Source: BD1-7 clade bacterium
Lineage (GTDB): Bacteria > Pseudomonadota > Gammaproteobacteria > Pseudomonadales > DT-91
Assembly: GCA_902705865.1 (NCBI GenBank)
Contig: CACSIO010000012.1
Location: forward strand, 558,001-622,000
DNA length: 64,000 nt
Direction of reading: 5' to 3'
Shown: positions 1 to 9,500 of the stretch, piece after piece
Numbering within the stretch: position 1 is the first letter of the stretch
How the letters are laid out: each line of letters opens with the position of its first letter
Position numbers and translations under genes: made by a program
Notes under the pieces: generated by a model
The model's database searches: none
The model's input: only the letters and a program-made list of their open reading frames with translations
What the model was told of the DNA's origin: nothing

Positions 1-342
1 TTCACCGCTGTAGACCACTGCAATACGGTCGCCTGGGGTTTGTGCTTCGTTGCGGCCGTTGTTGAATTGTGATTTTGTCTCTTCTGTTGAACTGCCTATG
101 TTTGCGTTAACTTCAAAGCTGTATTGTCCGTCGGGAAACCCCCTGTCGCTGCTGATAACGAGAGATTCAGAACGTAAGTTAAAGTTGTGAGGGCCGCTTA
201 TTCTAACAAATTCGACACTGCTCTCATCGGTATCGATCGTGACGGTATCTGAATCGCCTGAAACAATCGTTTCGCCAAGGCTAATACTGGCAAACAAAAG
301 TGATGAGGCGAAGAGCAATGATTGAGTGAGGGAGGGCATCAT
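1..342 (-). CDS. Secreted protein of unknown function (N-terminal part, cut by window edge)
   Basis: An open frame of 114 codons runs from an ATG-ATG pair (342 and 339) to the left edge without a stop. An AAGGA ribosome site lies about 7 bases before the first ATG. The first 24 or so residues form a typical signal peptide (hydrophobic core LLFASSLLFASISLG), so the product is exported. The mature part is rich in Asp, Ser and Val in short alternating patterns (for example VSGDSDTVTIDTDESSVEF), suggesting a beta-rich extracellular protein. I do not recognise the family and the C-terminus is missing. It is transcribed divergently from the FG-GAP gene. Confidence 0.7.
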   Translation of the reverse strand, partial: MMPSLTQSLLFASSLLFASISLGETIVSGDSDTVTIDTDESSVEFVRISGPHNFNLRSESLVISSDRGFPDGQYSFEVNANIGSSTEETKSQFNNGRNEAQTPGDRIAVVYSGE

Positions 343-734
343 TGTTTGTCCTTGGTTGTTAGAGCGACATCGTTAGTGCTCTATCTTTGGCTGTACGCTT
401 CATAGGTCGCCGCGCCGAAGTGCACTCTAATTGATTTTGGTATTCGATTAGGGTGGGCTGACAGCGTGCCCGTTATTATTGCGTTATATTTGCTGCTGCC
501 ATTCTAGTTAGTCGATGCTTATAAAACAAGTTTGAATTAAATGGTTAGATTCAACGTACTCGATCTTGTGCTTACAGTGATTAACTATCTGAGTATGATG
601 AGCATCGTATTACATCAATTTTATAGCAGGACCAGCCAACGTTGTTATAATGGTTTCCTATAATTCGTTGCTTTGGTATAGCGTTGTTGTTTATACGGTT
701 GTGCCGATAGTTTTGCTATGCTGCGTCAGTTGTT
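343..734. other. Intergenic region between divergent genes, no gene seen
   Basis: About 390 AT-rich bases separate the minus-strand secreted-protein gene from the FG-GAP gene. It must hold both promoters, but I could not pick convincing -35/-10 pairs. No RNA gene, long repeat or strong hairpin was seen. Confidence 0.4.
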
Positions 735-3700
735 GTGTTTCTAGTTGTTTCTTCGGGTATTGATATCGTGTTTGCATTATTCCAGCGTTTGGTTTGTGTT
801 CTGTTTTTTTGTATGGCGTTGCCTGCATTATGTCTTGAAGTAAACGCTACGGCGAATGATGCATTTTCTCCAGTTTTGCAAAGTATTGGCGAGCTTGAAG
901 GGACGTCTGACCCTAAGTGTTATGCCACTGCATCGCGTCTTGAGGATTTTATTTATGGTACTCCGCTAACCGATGGAGCACGTTTTGCCAAAATCGATTA
1001 TCAAAAAGCACTGATTGAGGCGCTGTGGCGTGAGGCGTCAATTGCAGCACAGCAAGCCGGCGAGAGTACGATTAGTCGGAAGCGAATACGGGCATATTTT
1101 CTCGCCGTTAGTAATTTGCAAGCGATGAAAAATGGCGATTGGGTGGTGAAGCCTGAGGGTAGTGCGGACAGTGTTCTGATTGTGGCTGATATTTATCGCC
1201 AGTACAGCAGTATTGCTTATAGTCTGAGAGCCATTTTAGCGGTTCAGCAAGATAGCCTGTTGGGTGATGTTCTGTTATTGCCTCTATCTGACGAGGCGTT
1301 AATCGATATGCAGCTGTTTCTCGACTTGTACACCTTGGCAGTGTTGCACGTGGCTGACAAAGCCGCACGCGATAACGATTTATATGAAATAGATCAGCCA
1401 TTATTTGCAGCCGCTTGGAACAGATTGAACAACAAAACAGGAGCTCGATCTTCAGCTGTTGCCCGCATGGCGGGTAAGGCAACTGACGCTGGTTCTTCAT
1501 TCGCGCTAACGCACAAAATCATTGCCGAGAAAATCAGTGCGTATCAAGCGTATAACGAGATCAGTAATAAGGTTTTTATTCGAAATCTGCAGGTCTATTT
1601 CGCGCGTATGCCATGGCCCTCAGATACCGAGCAATCTGATCTCTTTAAGAAAGTATACAGCGAGGTTATGGTTGGTTTTGCGTTAGATTTGTATGCGGGT
1701 GCTGAGAAGGTGGCTGCTCAGCGGCAACATACGTTGATTCGTGTTGAGGATGTAAAAACCTATGCAGAGGCTTTTATTCCGCACAGTATTAATGAATATG
1801 AAGATGCGACGTTCTTCCCTCGTTTACCCGTTTCAAAACAAATTATGCTTGAATCCTACGATATGGATGCCTTTAGAGATAGCGGCGGGCATTGGCGTTA
1901 TCTTCAATGGGCGATGCAGGATGTGAATTTTGGCGCTACTAAACCGTTGGATCCATTTTCGGCTGAGCTTATGGCCGAAAACATTGCGCAGTTTGGTGTG
2001 TTGGTGTTGCGTGTAGCTGGTATGGCGGCCAAAGAGCAGAAGCATAAAACCTTGCAGGCACAAGATCTTGCGCACAGTGTGTCGTTTATTCAACGTAGAA
2101 TTGATCAAAATAATCAAACGGAAGCAAACGTGGTTGCTCCTCCGTTATTGCTATCGAGTGCCGATAACGCGACGAAAAGCGGCGGGACGAAAAAATTTCA
2201 ATGGTTTGATGAGGTGAGTGAGAACGTTGGGATTGAGGTGGAGCACCGCAGTTCGGATTGGTTGAGCCGTCTATTGCGCAGCTTGGTAATGAAAGACAGC
2301 AAGACTGGGGTGTTGGCCATACCGCCAGCCTTTGGAGGCTCTGGCATTGCTGCAGACGATATCAATAACGATGGTTACGTTGATTTGTTGGTGTTGTCGG
2401 GGCGCGGCAATAAGTTGTATTTGAATACAGGAGCCGGTGAGTTTAAAGACATCACAGAAACGGCCGGCATCAATTGGTTGGGCAGTGATAATCACCCCGG
2501 TGAAGTGAGGCAGCCTGTGATTGCTGATTTCAACAATGATGGGCTGCAAGATATTTTCATTACGTATGTTAATGCGCCTCATAGGCTTTACCAAAATATC
2601 GACGGCATAACGTTTAAAGACGTCACCGCGAAAACCAACTTGGGCGGAGAAGCCAGGGTGGCCGGCCCTGCCACTGTCTTTGATTTTGATAATGATGGTC
2701 TGTTAGATTTATATATTGCTTACTTTGGTGACTACATTCACGGTGTGAAGCCGACGTTGGCGCGTAAAAATGTTAATGGGCAAGCGAATCGACTGTTTAA
2801 AAACCACGGTAATTTCGTTTTTACTGACGTCACACTAGGAAGTGGTACGGACAATACCGGTTGGGGTCAGGCGCTAACTCACACAGATTTCGATGGCGAT
2901 GGTCTGCAAGATTTGATCGTGGGTAACGACTTTGGTGTGAATAGCTATCTTCGTAATTTAGGTGGCGGAAAATTCAAAAACGTTGCCGAAGCGATGGGAA
3001 CCGGTAAACCTTCTTATACTATGGGCATTGCACTCAGTGATTTGAATGATGATGGCATGCCGGATATCTACATTTCAAATATCGTGACGATGAATAAAGA
3101 TCAAAAGTATGTGCTGCCCTCTAAAGATACGCCCGCCAGTTTTGATCCTGAGAAGTTAGCGCATATGCGTGTTGTTGAGGCCAATGATCTGTTTGTGTCT
3201 GCTTCAAGTAGCGCTTTACCTGCTTACACGCAGTCGAAGTCGGTGGGCAGGGGGTATTCTTCGACGGGTTGGTCGTGGGGTGCCGACTTTTTGGATTTTG
3301 ATAACGACGGTGATGACGATTTATATGTGCTCAATGGTATGAACGAATACGCGGTATACAGTGATAGGGCTTTTGATGATAAGAGTGGTTATCATCAGCG
3401 GGCAGAGGTCTATATGCCGGTAAGCAGCAAAGAGACTAACGTGTTCTTTGTTAACGAAAACGGTAAGTTGAGCAATCGATCAAAGAAATCGGGTTTGGAT
3501 GTGTTGGTTAATTCCCGAAGTGCTGCATACCTTGATTACGATAACGATGGTGATTTAGATATTGCCGTTAATAATTATCACGCACCGGCGATGTTTTTCA
3601 GAAATAACGCCGAGCGATTTGGGAATCAATCGTTTTCGGTCCGCTTGGCGGGAGATCCAAAGAAACACACCAATAGAGATGCCATTGGCGCACAGATCGT

Positions 3701-3923
3701 CGCAACGTTGAGTGATGGCAACAAAATCTGGCGGCAGGTCAGCGGCAGTACTGCGTATTTAACATCACCGTCTAAAGAGCAGCATTTTGGCTTGGGTGAC
3801 AAGCAGGAAGCCGAGGTGTTGGTGATATGGCCTGACGGTTCAAAGCAATCCGTCGGTAAGCTGAAGGCGGGTCAGCGTTACCGCATTGCTCAAGGTGATG
3901 AACCTGTGAAGGCAGGCTTGTGA
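735..3923 (+). CDS. Exported FG-GAP/VCBS repeat protein with C-terminal ASPIC/UnbV domain (CRTAC1-type)
   Basis: A 1,062-residue protein. A hydrophobic stretch near residues 12-33 (LVCVLFFCMALPALC) looks like a signal peptide, so it should be exported. Residues of about 40-500 are an unrecognised, mostly helical region. From about residue 540, seven FG-GAP-type calcium-loop repeats can be read (DINNDGYVDLL, DFNNDGLQDIF, DFDNDGLLDLY, DFDGDGLQDLI, DLNDDGMPDIY, DFDNDGDDDLY, DYDNDGDLDIA), predicting a beta-propeller. The last 90 or so residues (IGAQIVATLSDG, ending in VLVIWPDGSKQSV) match the ASPIC/UnbV domain. The start is uncertain: GTG at 735 opens the frame and a second GTG at 768 sits closer to the signal peptide; neither has a clear ribosome site. 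The DUF255 gene follows after 46 bases, so the two are probably co-transcribed. Exact substrate or partner is unknown. Confidence 0.88.
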   Translation: MFLVVSSGIDIVFALFQRLVCVLFFCMALPALCLEVNATANDAFSPVLQSIGELEGTSDPKCYATASRLEDFIYGTPLTDGARFAKIDYQKALIEALWREASIAAQQAGESTISRKRIRAYFLAVSNLQAMKNGDWVVKPEGSADSVLIVADIYRQYSSIAYSLRAILAVQQDSLLGDVLLLPLSDEALIDMQLFLDLYTLAVLHVADKAARDNDLYEIDQPLFAAAWNRLNNKTGARSSAVARMAGKATDAGSSFALTHKIIAEKISAYQAYNEISNKVFIRNLQVYFARMPWPSDTEQSDLFKKVYSEVMVGFALDLYAGAEKVAAQRQHTLIRVEDVKTYAEAFIPHSINEYEDATFFPRLPVSKQIMLESYDMDAFRDSGGHWRYLQWAMQDVNFGATKPLDPFSAELMAENIAQFGVLVLRVAGMAAKEQKHKTLQAQDLAHSVSFIQRRIDQNNQTEANVVAPPLLLSSADNATKSGGTKKFQWFDEVSENVGIEVEHRSSDWLSRLLRSLVMKDSKTGVLAIPPAFGGSGIAADDINNDGYVDLLVLSGRGNKLYLNTGAGEFKDITETAGINWLGSDNHPGEVRQPVIADFNNDGLQDIFITYVNAPHRLYQNIDGITFKDVTAKTNLGGEARVAGPATVFDFDNDGLLDLYIAYFGDYIHGVKPTLARKNVNGQANRLFKNHGNFVFTDVTLGSGTDNTGWGQALTHTDFDGDGLQDLIVGNDFGVNSYLRNLGGGKFKNVAEAMGTGKPSYTMGIALSDLNDDGMPDIYISNIVTMNKDQKYVLPSKDTPASFDPEKLAHMRVVEANDLFVSASSSALPAYTQSKSVGRGYSSTGWSWGADFLDFDNDGDDDLYVLNGMNEYAVYSDRAFDDKSGYHQRAEVYMPVSSKETNVFFVNENGKLSNRSKKSGLDVLVNSRSAAYLDYDNDGDLDIAVNNYHAPAMFFRNNAERFGNQSFSVRLAGDPKKHTNRDAIGAQIVATLSDGNKIWRQVSGSTAYLTSPSKEQHFGLGDKQEAEVLVIWPDGSKQSVGKLKAGQRYRIAQGDEPVKAGL

Positions 3924-3969
3924 TTGTCGTCGGATTGCTTTGTGTGGGCGGTGATAAAGCGGTGATGTC

Positions 3970-6189
3970 TTGAGGTGGCTGTTGCGGTCGGTTTTGATGG
4001 TGTCACTGTTTGTGGCGTTATCAGTGCACGCCGGCAACGTTGATGTTTCTCGAAATAATCTAGGGGCGTCGTTGTCACCTTACCTGCTGCAGCATCGTGA
4101 AAACCCTATTCATTGGCAGCAATGGCATGAAGATGTTCTTGCCTTTGCACAGGCGCACAATAAGCCAATTTTTCTATCCATCGGTTACGCCAGTTGTCAT
4201 TGGTGTCACGTGATGGAACAGGAGAGTTTTGTTGATCCAGAAGTCGCCGATGTTTTAAATAGGCATTTTGTTAGTATCAAGGTTGACCGCGAAGAGCGGC
4301 CGGATATCGATGCCGTGCACATGATGGCGTTGCAGATCATGAAAGGTGAAGGCGGGTGGCCAATCAATGCGTTTCTGACGCCAGACGGAAAGGTGTTCTT
4401 TGTTAATAGCTACATGACAAAAGCCCGTTTTCTGAAGGTGAGTGCTCGACTTGCATCAATCTGGAAAAGTAATGCCCATGTTTTGAAGGCTAATGGTGAT
4501 CGTTTGTCGTCTCAAGTAGAAAAACAACTCGCGTTTAATCAGGCGTCTGATGATGCTGTTTTGGATATCTCGGCATTGATTGATCGAATCGCAACTGAGT
4601 TTGATACAGTGCATGGTGGGCTCAACGGTGCGCCTAAGTTCCCGAAAGAGAGTTTGATGCTGTTTCTGCTTGATGCTGCGCAAAAAACCGGCGATGCTGC
4701 GGTGGTTTCGTTTCTCGATCTAACGCTTAAGACAATGGCGACCAGTGCTTTGTACGATCCTGTGTCGGGTGGTTTTTTTCGTTACTCAGTCGATGCAGCG
4801 TGGAAAACGCCGCACTTTGAAAAGATGCTGTATAACCAAGCGCTGATGGTTACCTTGTACAGTCGAGCGTATGCGGTATTTCCTGATCCTTTGTATCGTC
4901 GTGTTGTCGAGCAAACTATTGATTTTGTTGAGCGGTATTTGTCAGGCGCCGGTTTGTATTTTGCTTCGATGGATGCGGTTACGGATTACGAAGAGGGTGT
5001 CTATTACTTGTATTCACTGGATGAGATTAACCGCATTTTGCCGAAAAAATTCCAAGCTCTAAGCACGCGCATTTTTGACATATCCCATGCCGGTAATTTT
5101 AACGGTTCGAATATTCTGCGTTTTAGTCCAGGTTGGCAGCAGGTGCTCGCTATGTATAATGTGCCAAGATCTGATTGGAATGCCGTTTGGGGGCAGTTGC
5201 TCGATGAATTAATGATCATCCGTGAGCAGCGACCGCGACCGAAAGTGGATAAAAAAGCCATAACAAGTTGGAATGCGCTTTGGATCAATGCGCTGTGGGA
5301 AGCATCAAACGCATTTGATCGCACTGAGTGGAGAGAGACTGCTGCACGTGCTCAAGAAACCTTACTTGATGTGAATCGAGAGCATGGCGGGTTAAAACGC
5401 TATTCACTGAATGGTGTTGTTGGGGAGGCCGACTCAACATTAGAGGATTACGCGTTTGCCATCAGTATGTTGATTGCTGCATATGATAATACGGCGAAAG
5501 CAGCGTATTTGAAGGAAGCTGAGGCAATGTTTGCGGCGATGAAGTCGCATTTCTATATCAAAGAAACCGGGTTGTGGGAGTTATACCAAAATGGCCGGGG
5601 TAAGGTGCCGTTTCCGGTGCAATCTCTGAGAGATGACAATTTTGTCTCTGCCTATGGTGTTGTATTGCAGGTTATTAGGCAGCTGATTGATCGTACGGGA
5701 GATGTGCGGTATCGGGAGTACAGTGCTAACAGTCTTGGTGGATTAAGCAGGGTTGTTAAGCAGCCAGAAGAATATGCATCGATATTGCGTGCGTTAGATG
5801 TTCAAGGGCTTTCAGGCCAGCAGTACTTTGCCAATGGTCATGGAAAGGTGGATTTTGAGGTTCGATCGGCTAACGACGGTACGCTGGATGTTATCGCCAA
5901 GATCAATATGCAAGAGGGGTGGCACATTAACAGTAACCAGCCGGGTAAAAAGGCGTTGGTTGCTACTCGTATGGAGGTAAATGGTGTGCCGCCTGTCACT
6001 TATCCTAATGCCGATGTGCTGAGCGTTAGTTGGTCGGGCACCCTCATCAATATTTGGCAGGGCTCCGTATTGGTAGAGGTGCCTGCAAAGTTTGTTGGTG
6101 GGCAGATTAAGGCGAGTCTTCAAATGCAGGCCTGCAGCGATAAGCTTTGTCTACCCGCTGAAACGATCGAGTATCGTGTGTTCGAATAG
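3970..6189 (+). CDS. Exported DUF255 (YyaL/SPATA20-type) thioredoxin-fold protein fused to a DsbD-alpha-like domain
   Basis: 739 residues from a TTG start, giving MRWLLRSVLMVSLFVALSVHA, a clear signal peptide with likely cleavage after A21. Residues 30-190 are the DUF255 thioredoxin-like domain, with SPYLLQH, NPIHW and the redox motif CHWC (C76, C79), followed by KVDREERPD. The middle (about 200-590) is the alpha/alpha-barrel part of the YyaL/SSP411 family. The last 115 residues resemble the periplasmic N-terminal domain of DsbD: GWHINSNQPG, then QACSDKLCLPAE with a cysteine pair C722/C727 like the nDsbD QGCxxxxLCYPP motif. The family is usually cytosolic and lacks this tail, so an exported fusion points to periplasmic thiol chemistry (inference). 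It lies 46 bases after the FG-GAP gene and is followed by a terminator-like hairpin. Confidence 0.88.
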   Translation: MRWLLRSVLMVSLFVALSVHAGNVDVSRNNLGASLSPYLLQHRENPIHWQQWHEDVLAFAQAHNKPIFLSIGYASCHWCHVMEQESFVDPEVADVLNRHFVSIKVDREERPDIDAVHMMALQIMKGEGGWPINAFLTPDGKVFFVNSYMTKARFLKVSARLASIWKSNAHVLKANGDRLSSQVEKQLAFNQASDDAVLDISALIDRIATEFDTVHGGLNGAPKFPKESLMLFLLDAAQKTGDAAVVSFLDLTLKTMATSALYDPVSGGFFRYSVDAAWKTPHFEKMLYNQALMVTLYSRAYAVFPDPLYRRVVEQTIDFVERYLSGAGLYFASMDAVTDYEEGVYYLYSLDEINRILPKKFQALSTRIFDISHAGNFNGSNILRFSPGWQQVLAMYNVPRSDWNAVWGQLLDELMIIREQRPRPKVDKKAITSWNALWINALWEASNAFDRTEWRETAARAQETLLDVNREHGGLKRYSLNGVVGEADSTLEDYAFAISMLIAAYDNTAKAAYLKEAEAMFAAMKSHFYIKETGLWELYQNGRGKVPFPVQSLRDDNFVSAYGVVLQVIRQLIDRTGDVRYREYSANSLGGLSRVVKQPEEYASILRALDVQGLSGQQYFANGHGKVDFEVRSANDGTLDVIAKINMQEGWHINSNQPGKKALVATRMEVNGVPPVTYPNADVLSVSWSGTLINIWQGSVLVEVPAKFVGGQIKASLQMQACSDKLCLPAETIEYRVFE

Positions 6190-6553
6190 GTTGTTCAATG
6201 TACTGAAAAATCTTTGAATCATTGTTGTGCTCAGTTTCGCACTGCTGAGTGCTGACTCATAGCACGCATTTTTCATACATAAATCGCGCTTTTTGGCGAT
6301 TTTTTGCCCGCGTGATTTACCGCTTAACGGCGTTCATTACGATATCATTTTGGGCACCTTAGACGGCACGTTTGTTTTTGAGCGGTGTGTGATTTTGTCT
6401 GCTAGTCTGAGTACCTGTTAGACGCGTATAGACGCGTGATTTGTTCAAATTGATGGTAAAGTTATATAGCGCGACATATTATATGAGTTAGCCGATTGTA
6501 GTGTTTGCCGAACCCCACCTTTATCAACTGATATTTCAAGCTGCGCGTTGACT
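6190..6553 (+). promoter_or_regulatory. Intergenic region upstream of the giant gene, with a possible promoter
   Basis: Besides the terminator at 6281-6305, this 364-base gap holds a possible sigma-70 promoter: TTGTTC (6441-6446), 16 bases, TATATA (6463-6468), about 85 bases before the ATG at 6554. A direct repeat of GACGCGT (6421 and 6431) lies just upstream of the -35. No gene is visible. Confidence 0.35.
6281..6305 (+). terminator. Rho-independent terminator candidate
   Basis: Perfect 7-bp stem AAATCGC/GCGATTT with an 8-nt loop, followed directly by a T run. It sits 92 bases after the DUF255 stop and fits as the end of the FG-GAP/DUF255 transcript. Confidence 0.55.
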
Positions 6554-9500
6554 ATGAAATTTTCTAACGAGATTACCTTATCCGCTAGGCCAAAGACCGC
6601 TTGGCCATTTGTATCACGCCTGAGCTTGCTCTTTGTTGGCGCGCTCTTCAGCTTGAGTAGCTATGCGGCGCCACCGACATTTTCTATGGCGTTTTCTCCT
6701 GAAACAACAAACCCCACTGTACCCTCGACGTTGACGTATACCATCGATAATACAGCAGGTTCTGCTCTTGCGGGTAATCTTGGCTTTACCAATACATTGC
6801 CGGCGGGCGTTGTAATTGCGACGCCTGCGAATGTGTCGACAACGTGTGGGGGGACAACGACGGCAATCGAGGATACAGCAACGATATCGCTGACCGGCGC
6901 TCAACTGGACGTAGGTAATACCTGTACCCTTTCGGTTAACGTTACCAGTGACTCGAACGGTACGTATGTAAATACATCCGGTGACTTAACCTCTTCAGAA
7001 GGGAATTCAGGTAATGCAACGGCGAGTTTGACTGTAGAGCAGGCGCTGCCGAGTTTCTCTATGGCCTTTTTTCCCTCGACGATCAGCGCTAATGGCACGT
7101 CGACCCTGACGTATACCATCGATAATGCTGCAGCGGGCGCTGGCCCTGCAGGTAATCTGGGTTTTACCAATATGTTACCGTCAGGTGTTGTTGTCGCGAC
7201 ACCTGCCAATGCAGTGACAGCGTGTGTTGATGGGTTGACGTCAGCAATGGCAGAGTCGAGTACAATCGAGCTCAGCGGTGTTCGTTTAGGATCTGGTTCT
7301 CGTTGTACTTTTTCGGTTGACGTTACCGCTAGTACTGCGGGTTCGTTTGTAAATACGACGGGTGAACTCACGTCGACAGCGGGCAACTCAGGCACTGCAA
7401 CGGCAAATTTGACGATAAGTGGAACAGCGCCGTTATTTACCGCGCAATTTAGTCCCGCTGAAATCAATCCAGGCCAATCGACCACGTTGACCTACACCAT
7501 TGATAACTCCAGTTCTTCCGAGGTGAGAACCAAAGCAAACTTCACTCATACGTTGCCGGTCGGACTGACATTCGCCAACACATTTATTGATGTTTCATCG
7601 TGTGGGGGAATGGTGAGTAACGATTCTACGACCAATACCATCAGTGTCTCGGATGTTACGGTGCCTGCAGGTGCTGTTTGCTCGATCGGAGTCGGTATCG
7701 TGGCAAACGATCTAGGTCAATATGTTAGTCAGACAAGTGCGCTCGGAGATTTCCTTGTGTTTGGCTCGAATATGTTTCCCCGAAATATTGGTGATCCTGC
7801 GAGCGCGGATTTGAGTGTGGTTGTTGCAAATTTCAGCAGCTATTTTGCTTCAGCGGGAGTTGCAGGTGGTACAGTACCTTTAGTATTTACGTTGAAAAAT
7901 ACAGATAGAAGCGAAACTGCCACGAATATCAGCTTTACGAACGATTTAAACGCCACTTTGGCGGGATTGACTGCCGCGGTACTGCCTAATGATGGTTTTT
8001 GCGGCCCCGATTCGGTTGTTACCGGTACGTCTTTGATTTCTGTTTCTGGTATTAGTCTTGCGCCCGGCGAATCCTGTAGCGTTGAAGTCAGTGTGTTGAT
8101 TCCTAGCGGGGCAGTGACAGGCATTTATCCCAATGTTACTAGCCAAGCGACACTCGATTTATCGTCGTCAACAACCTGGCCATCAACGTCCAGCGACTTA
8201 GTTGTTAATTCTGCGCCAACGCTTTCAATGGAATTTGTGGAACAACAAACTGCTGCAGGTGGTTCACTCACCCTGCGTTACGTGTTGACGAGTACAAGCG
8301 CTAGCAGTTCTACGACGGATATCGGTTTTGAGCAATTCATCGATACTGCAATACCGGGGACCACCGTTTCTACCGTGCCTGCCAATGACAGTTGTGGTGT
8401 TGGTTCAACATTTGATAGTACCCAGGTGCCTACGGGTAATGGCGAAAATGCATTGCAATTGTCAATGTCTGAGGGGAGCCTTGCTGCGGGTGGAAGCTGC
8501 AGTTTTGATGTGGTTCTGTCGGTACCTTCAAGTGCGTCTTCAGGAAACTATGAGTTTGCGACCAGTTCGGTTAATGCAACGGTAGATGGGAGCGCTGTTA
8601 TAGGATTGCCCGGATCAGATAGCGTTGAGATTGTCGGTGGGCCATCGCTTACCATGGCGATTGTGGAATCTTCCGCATCACCTGGTGATACGATAACGGC
8701 GGAATTTTCACTTCAGTTGAGTGCGAACTCGACGGCTGATGCGACAAATATAGCGTTCACGGTTGACTTGGGTGCCGTTCTGTCTGGGCTTACATCGATT
8801 TCAAGCGCTCAAAGTAATATCTGTGGAACAGGTTCCTCATTAACGGGTGATTCGACGCTTTCGCTGACAGGCGCCTCTTTGTCGCCGGGTACCAGCTGCA
8901 CGTTTTCAGTTGATGTACAAGTTCCTCAATCCGCAACGCCAGGCTCGTATACGGTCACAAGCTCGACGCAGACATCCTTGGTTTCTGGTCTCGCCGTGAC
9001 GCGTGCCCCCGTCTCAGATACCTTTATTGTGAGTGGCCTGACATTCACAAAGGAATTTGTTGATGGCCCGTATTTGCCAGGCGCTAATTTGGTTATTCGC
9101 TACGTTATCGCGAACAACATCAACGCGCCAACGGCTTCTTCCATCCAATTTACCGATCGGCTTTCTCAAGCGCTTTCCAATCTTGCCGTTTCGGGAGCAT
9201 TGCCTACAACACCGTGTGGCGCGTCATCAAGCTTGACGGGAGGTACCACTATGGGTTTTGCAGGAGGCGAACTTCTGGCCGGAGAATCCTGTACATTTGA
9301 TGTGCCAGTAACTGTGCCTTTAGCTACGACTGAAGGCTCCTATCTCAGTGTAACTTCGGGATTGACTGCCATTGTTGATTCGGCAGCGGCACAAACCGAG
9401 GCCGCTTCAGCGACATTAATTGTTGAACAGCTGACTGTTTTAATATCGACTGCAGCAGGTGAGTCTACCTCTATTTCGCCGATCCCTGTCACTGTGACGT

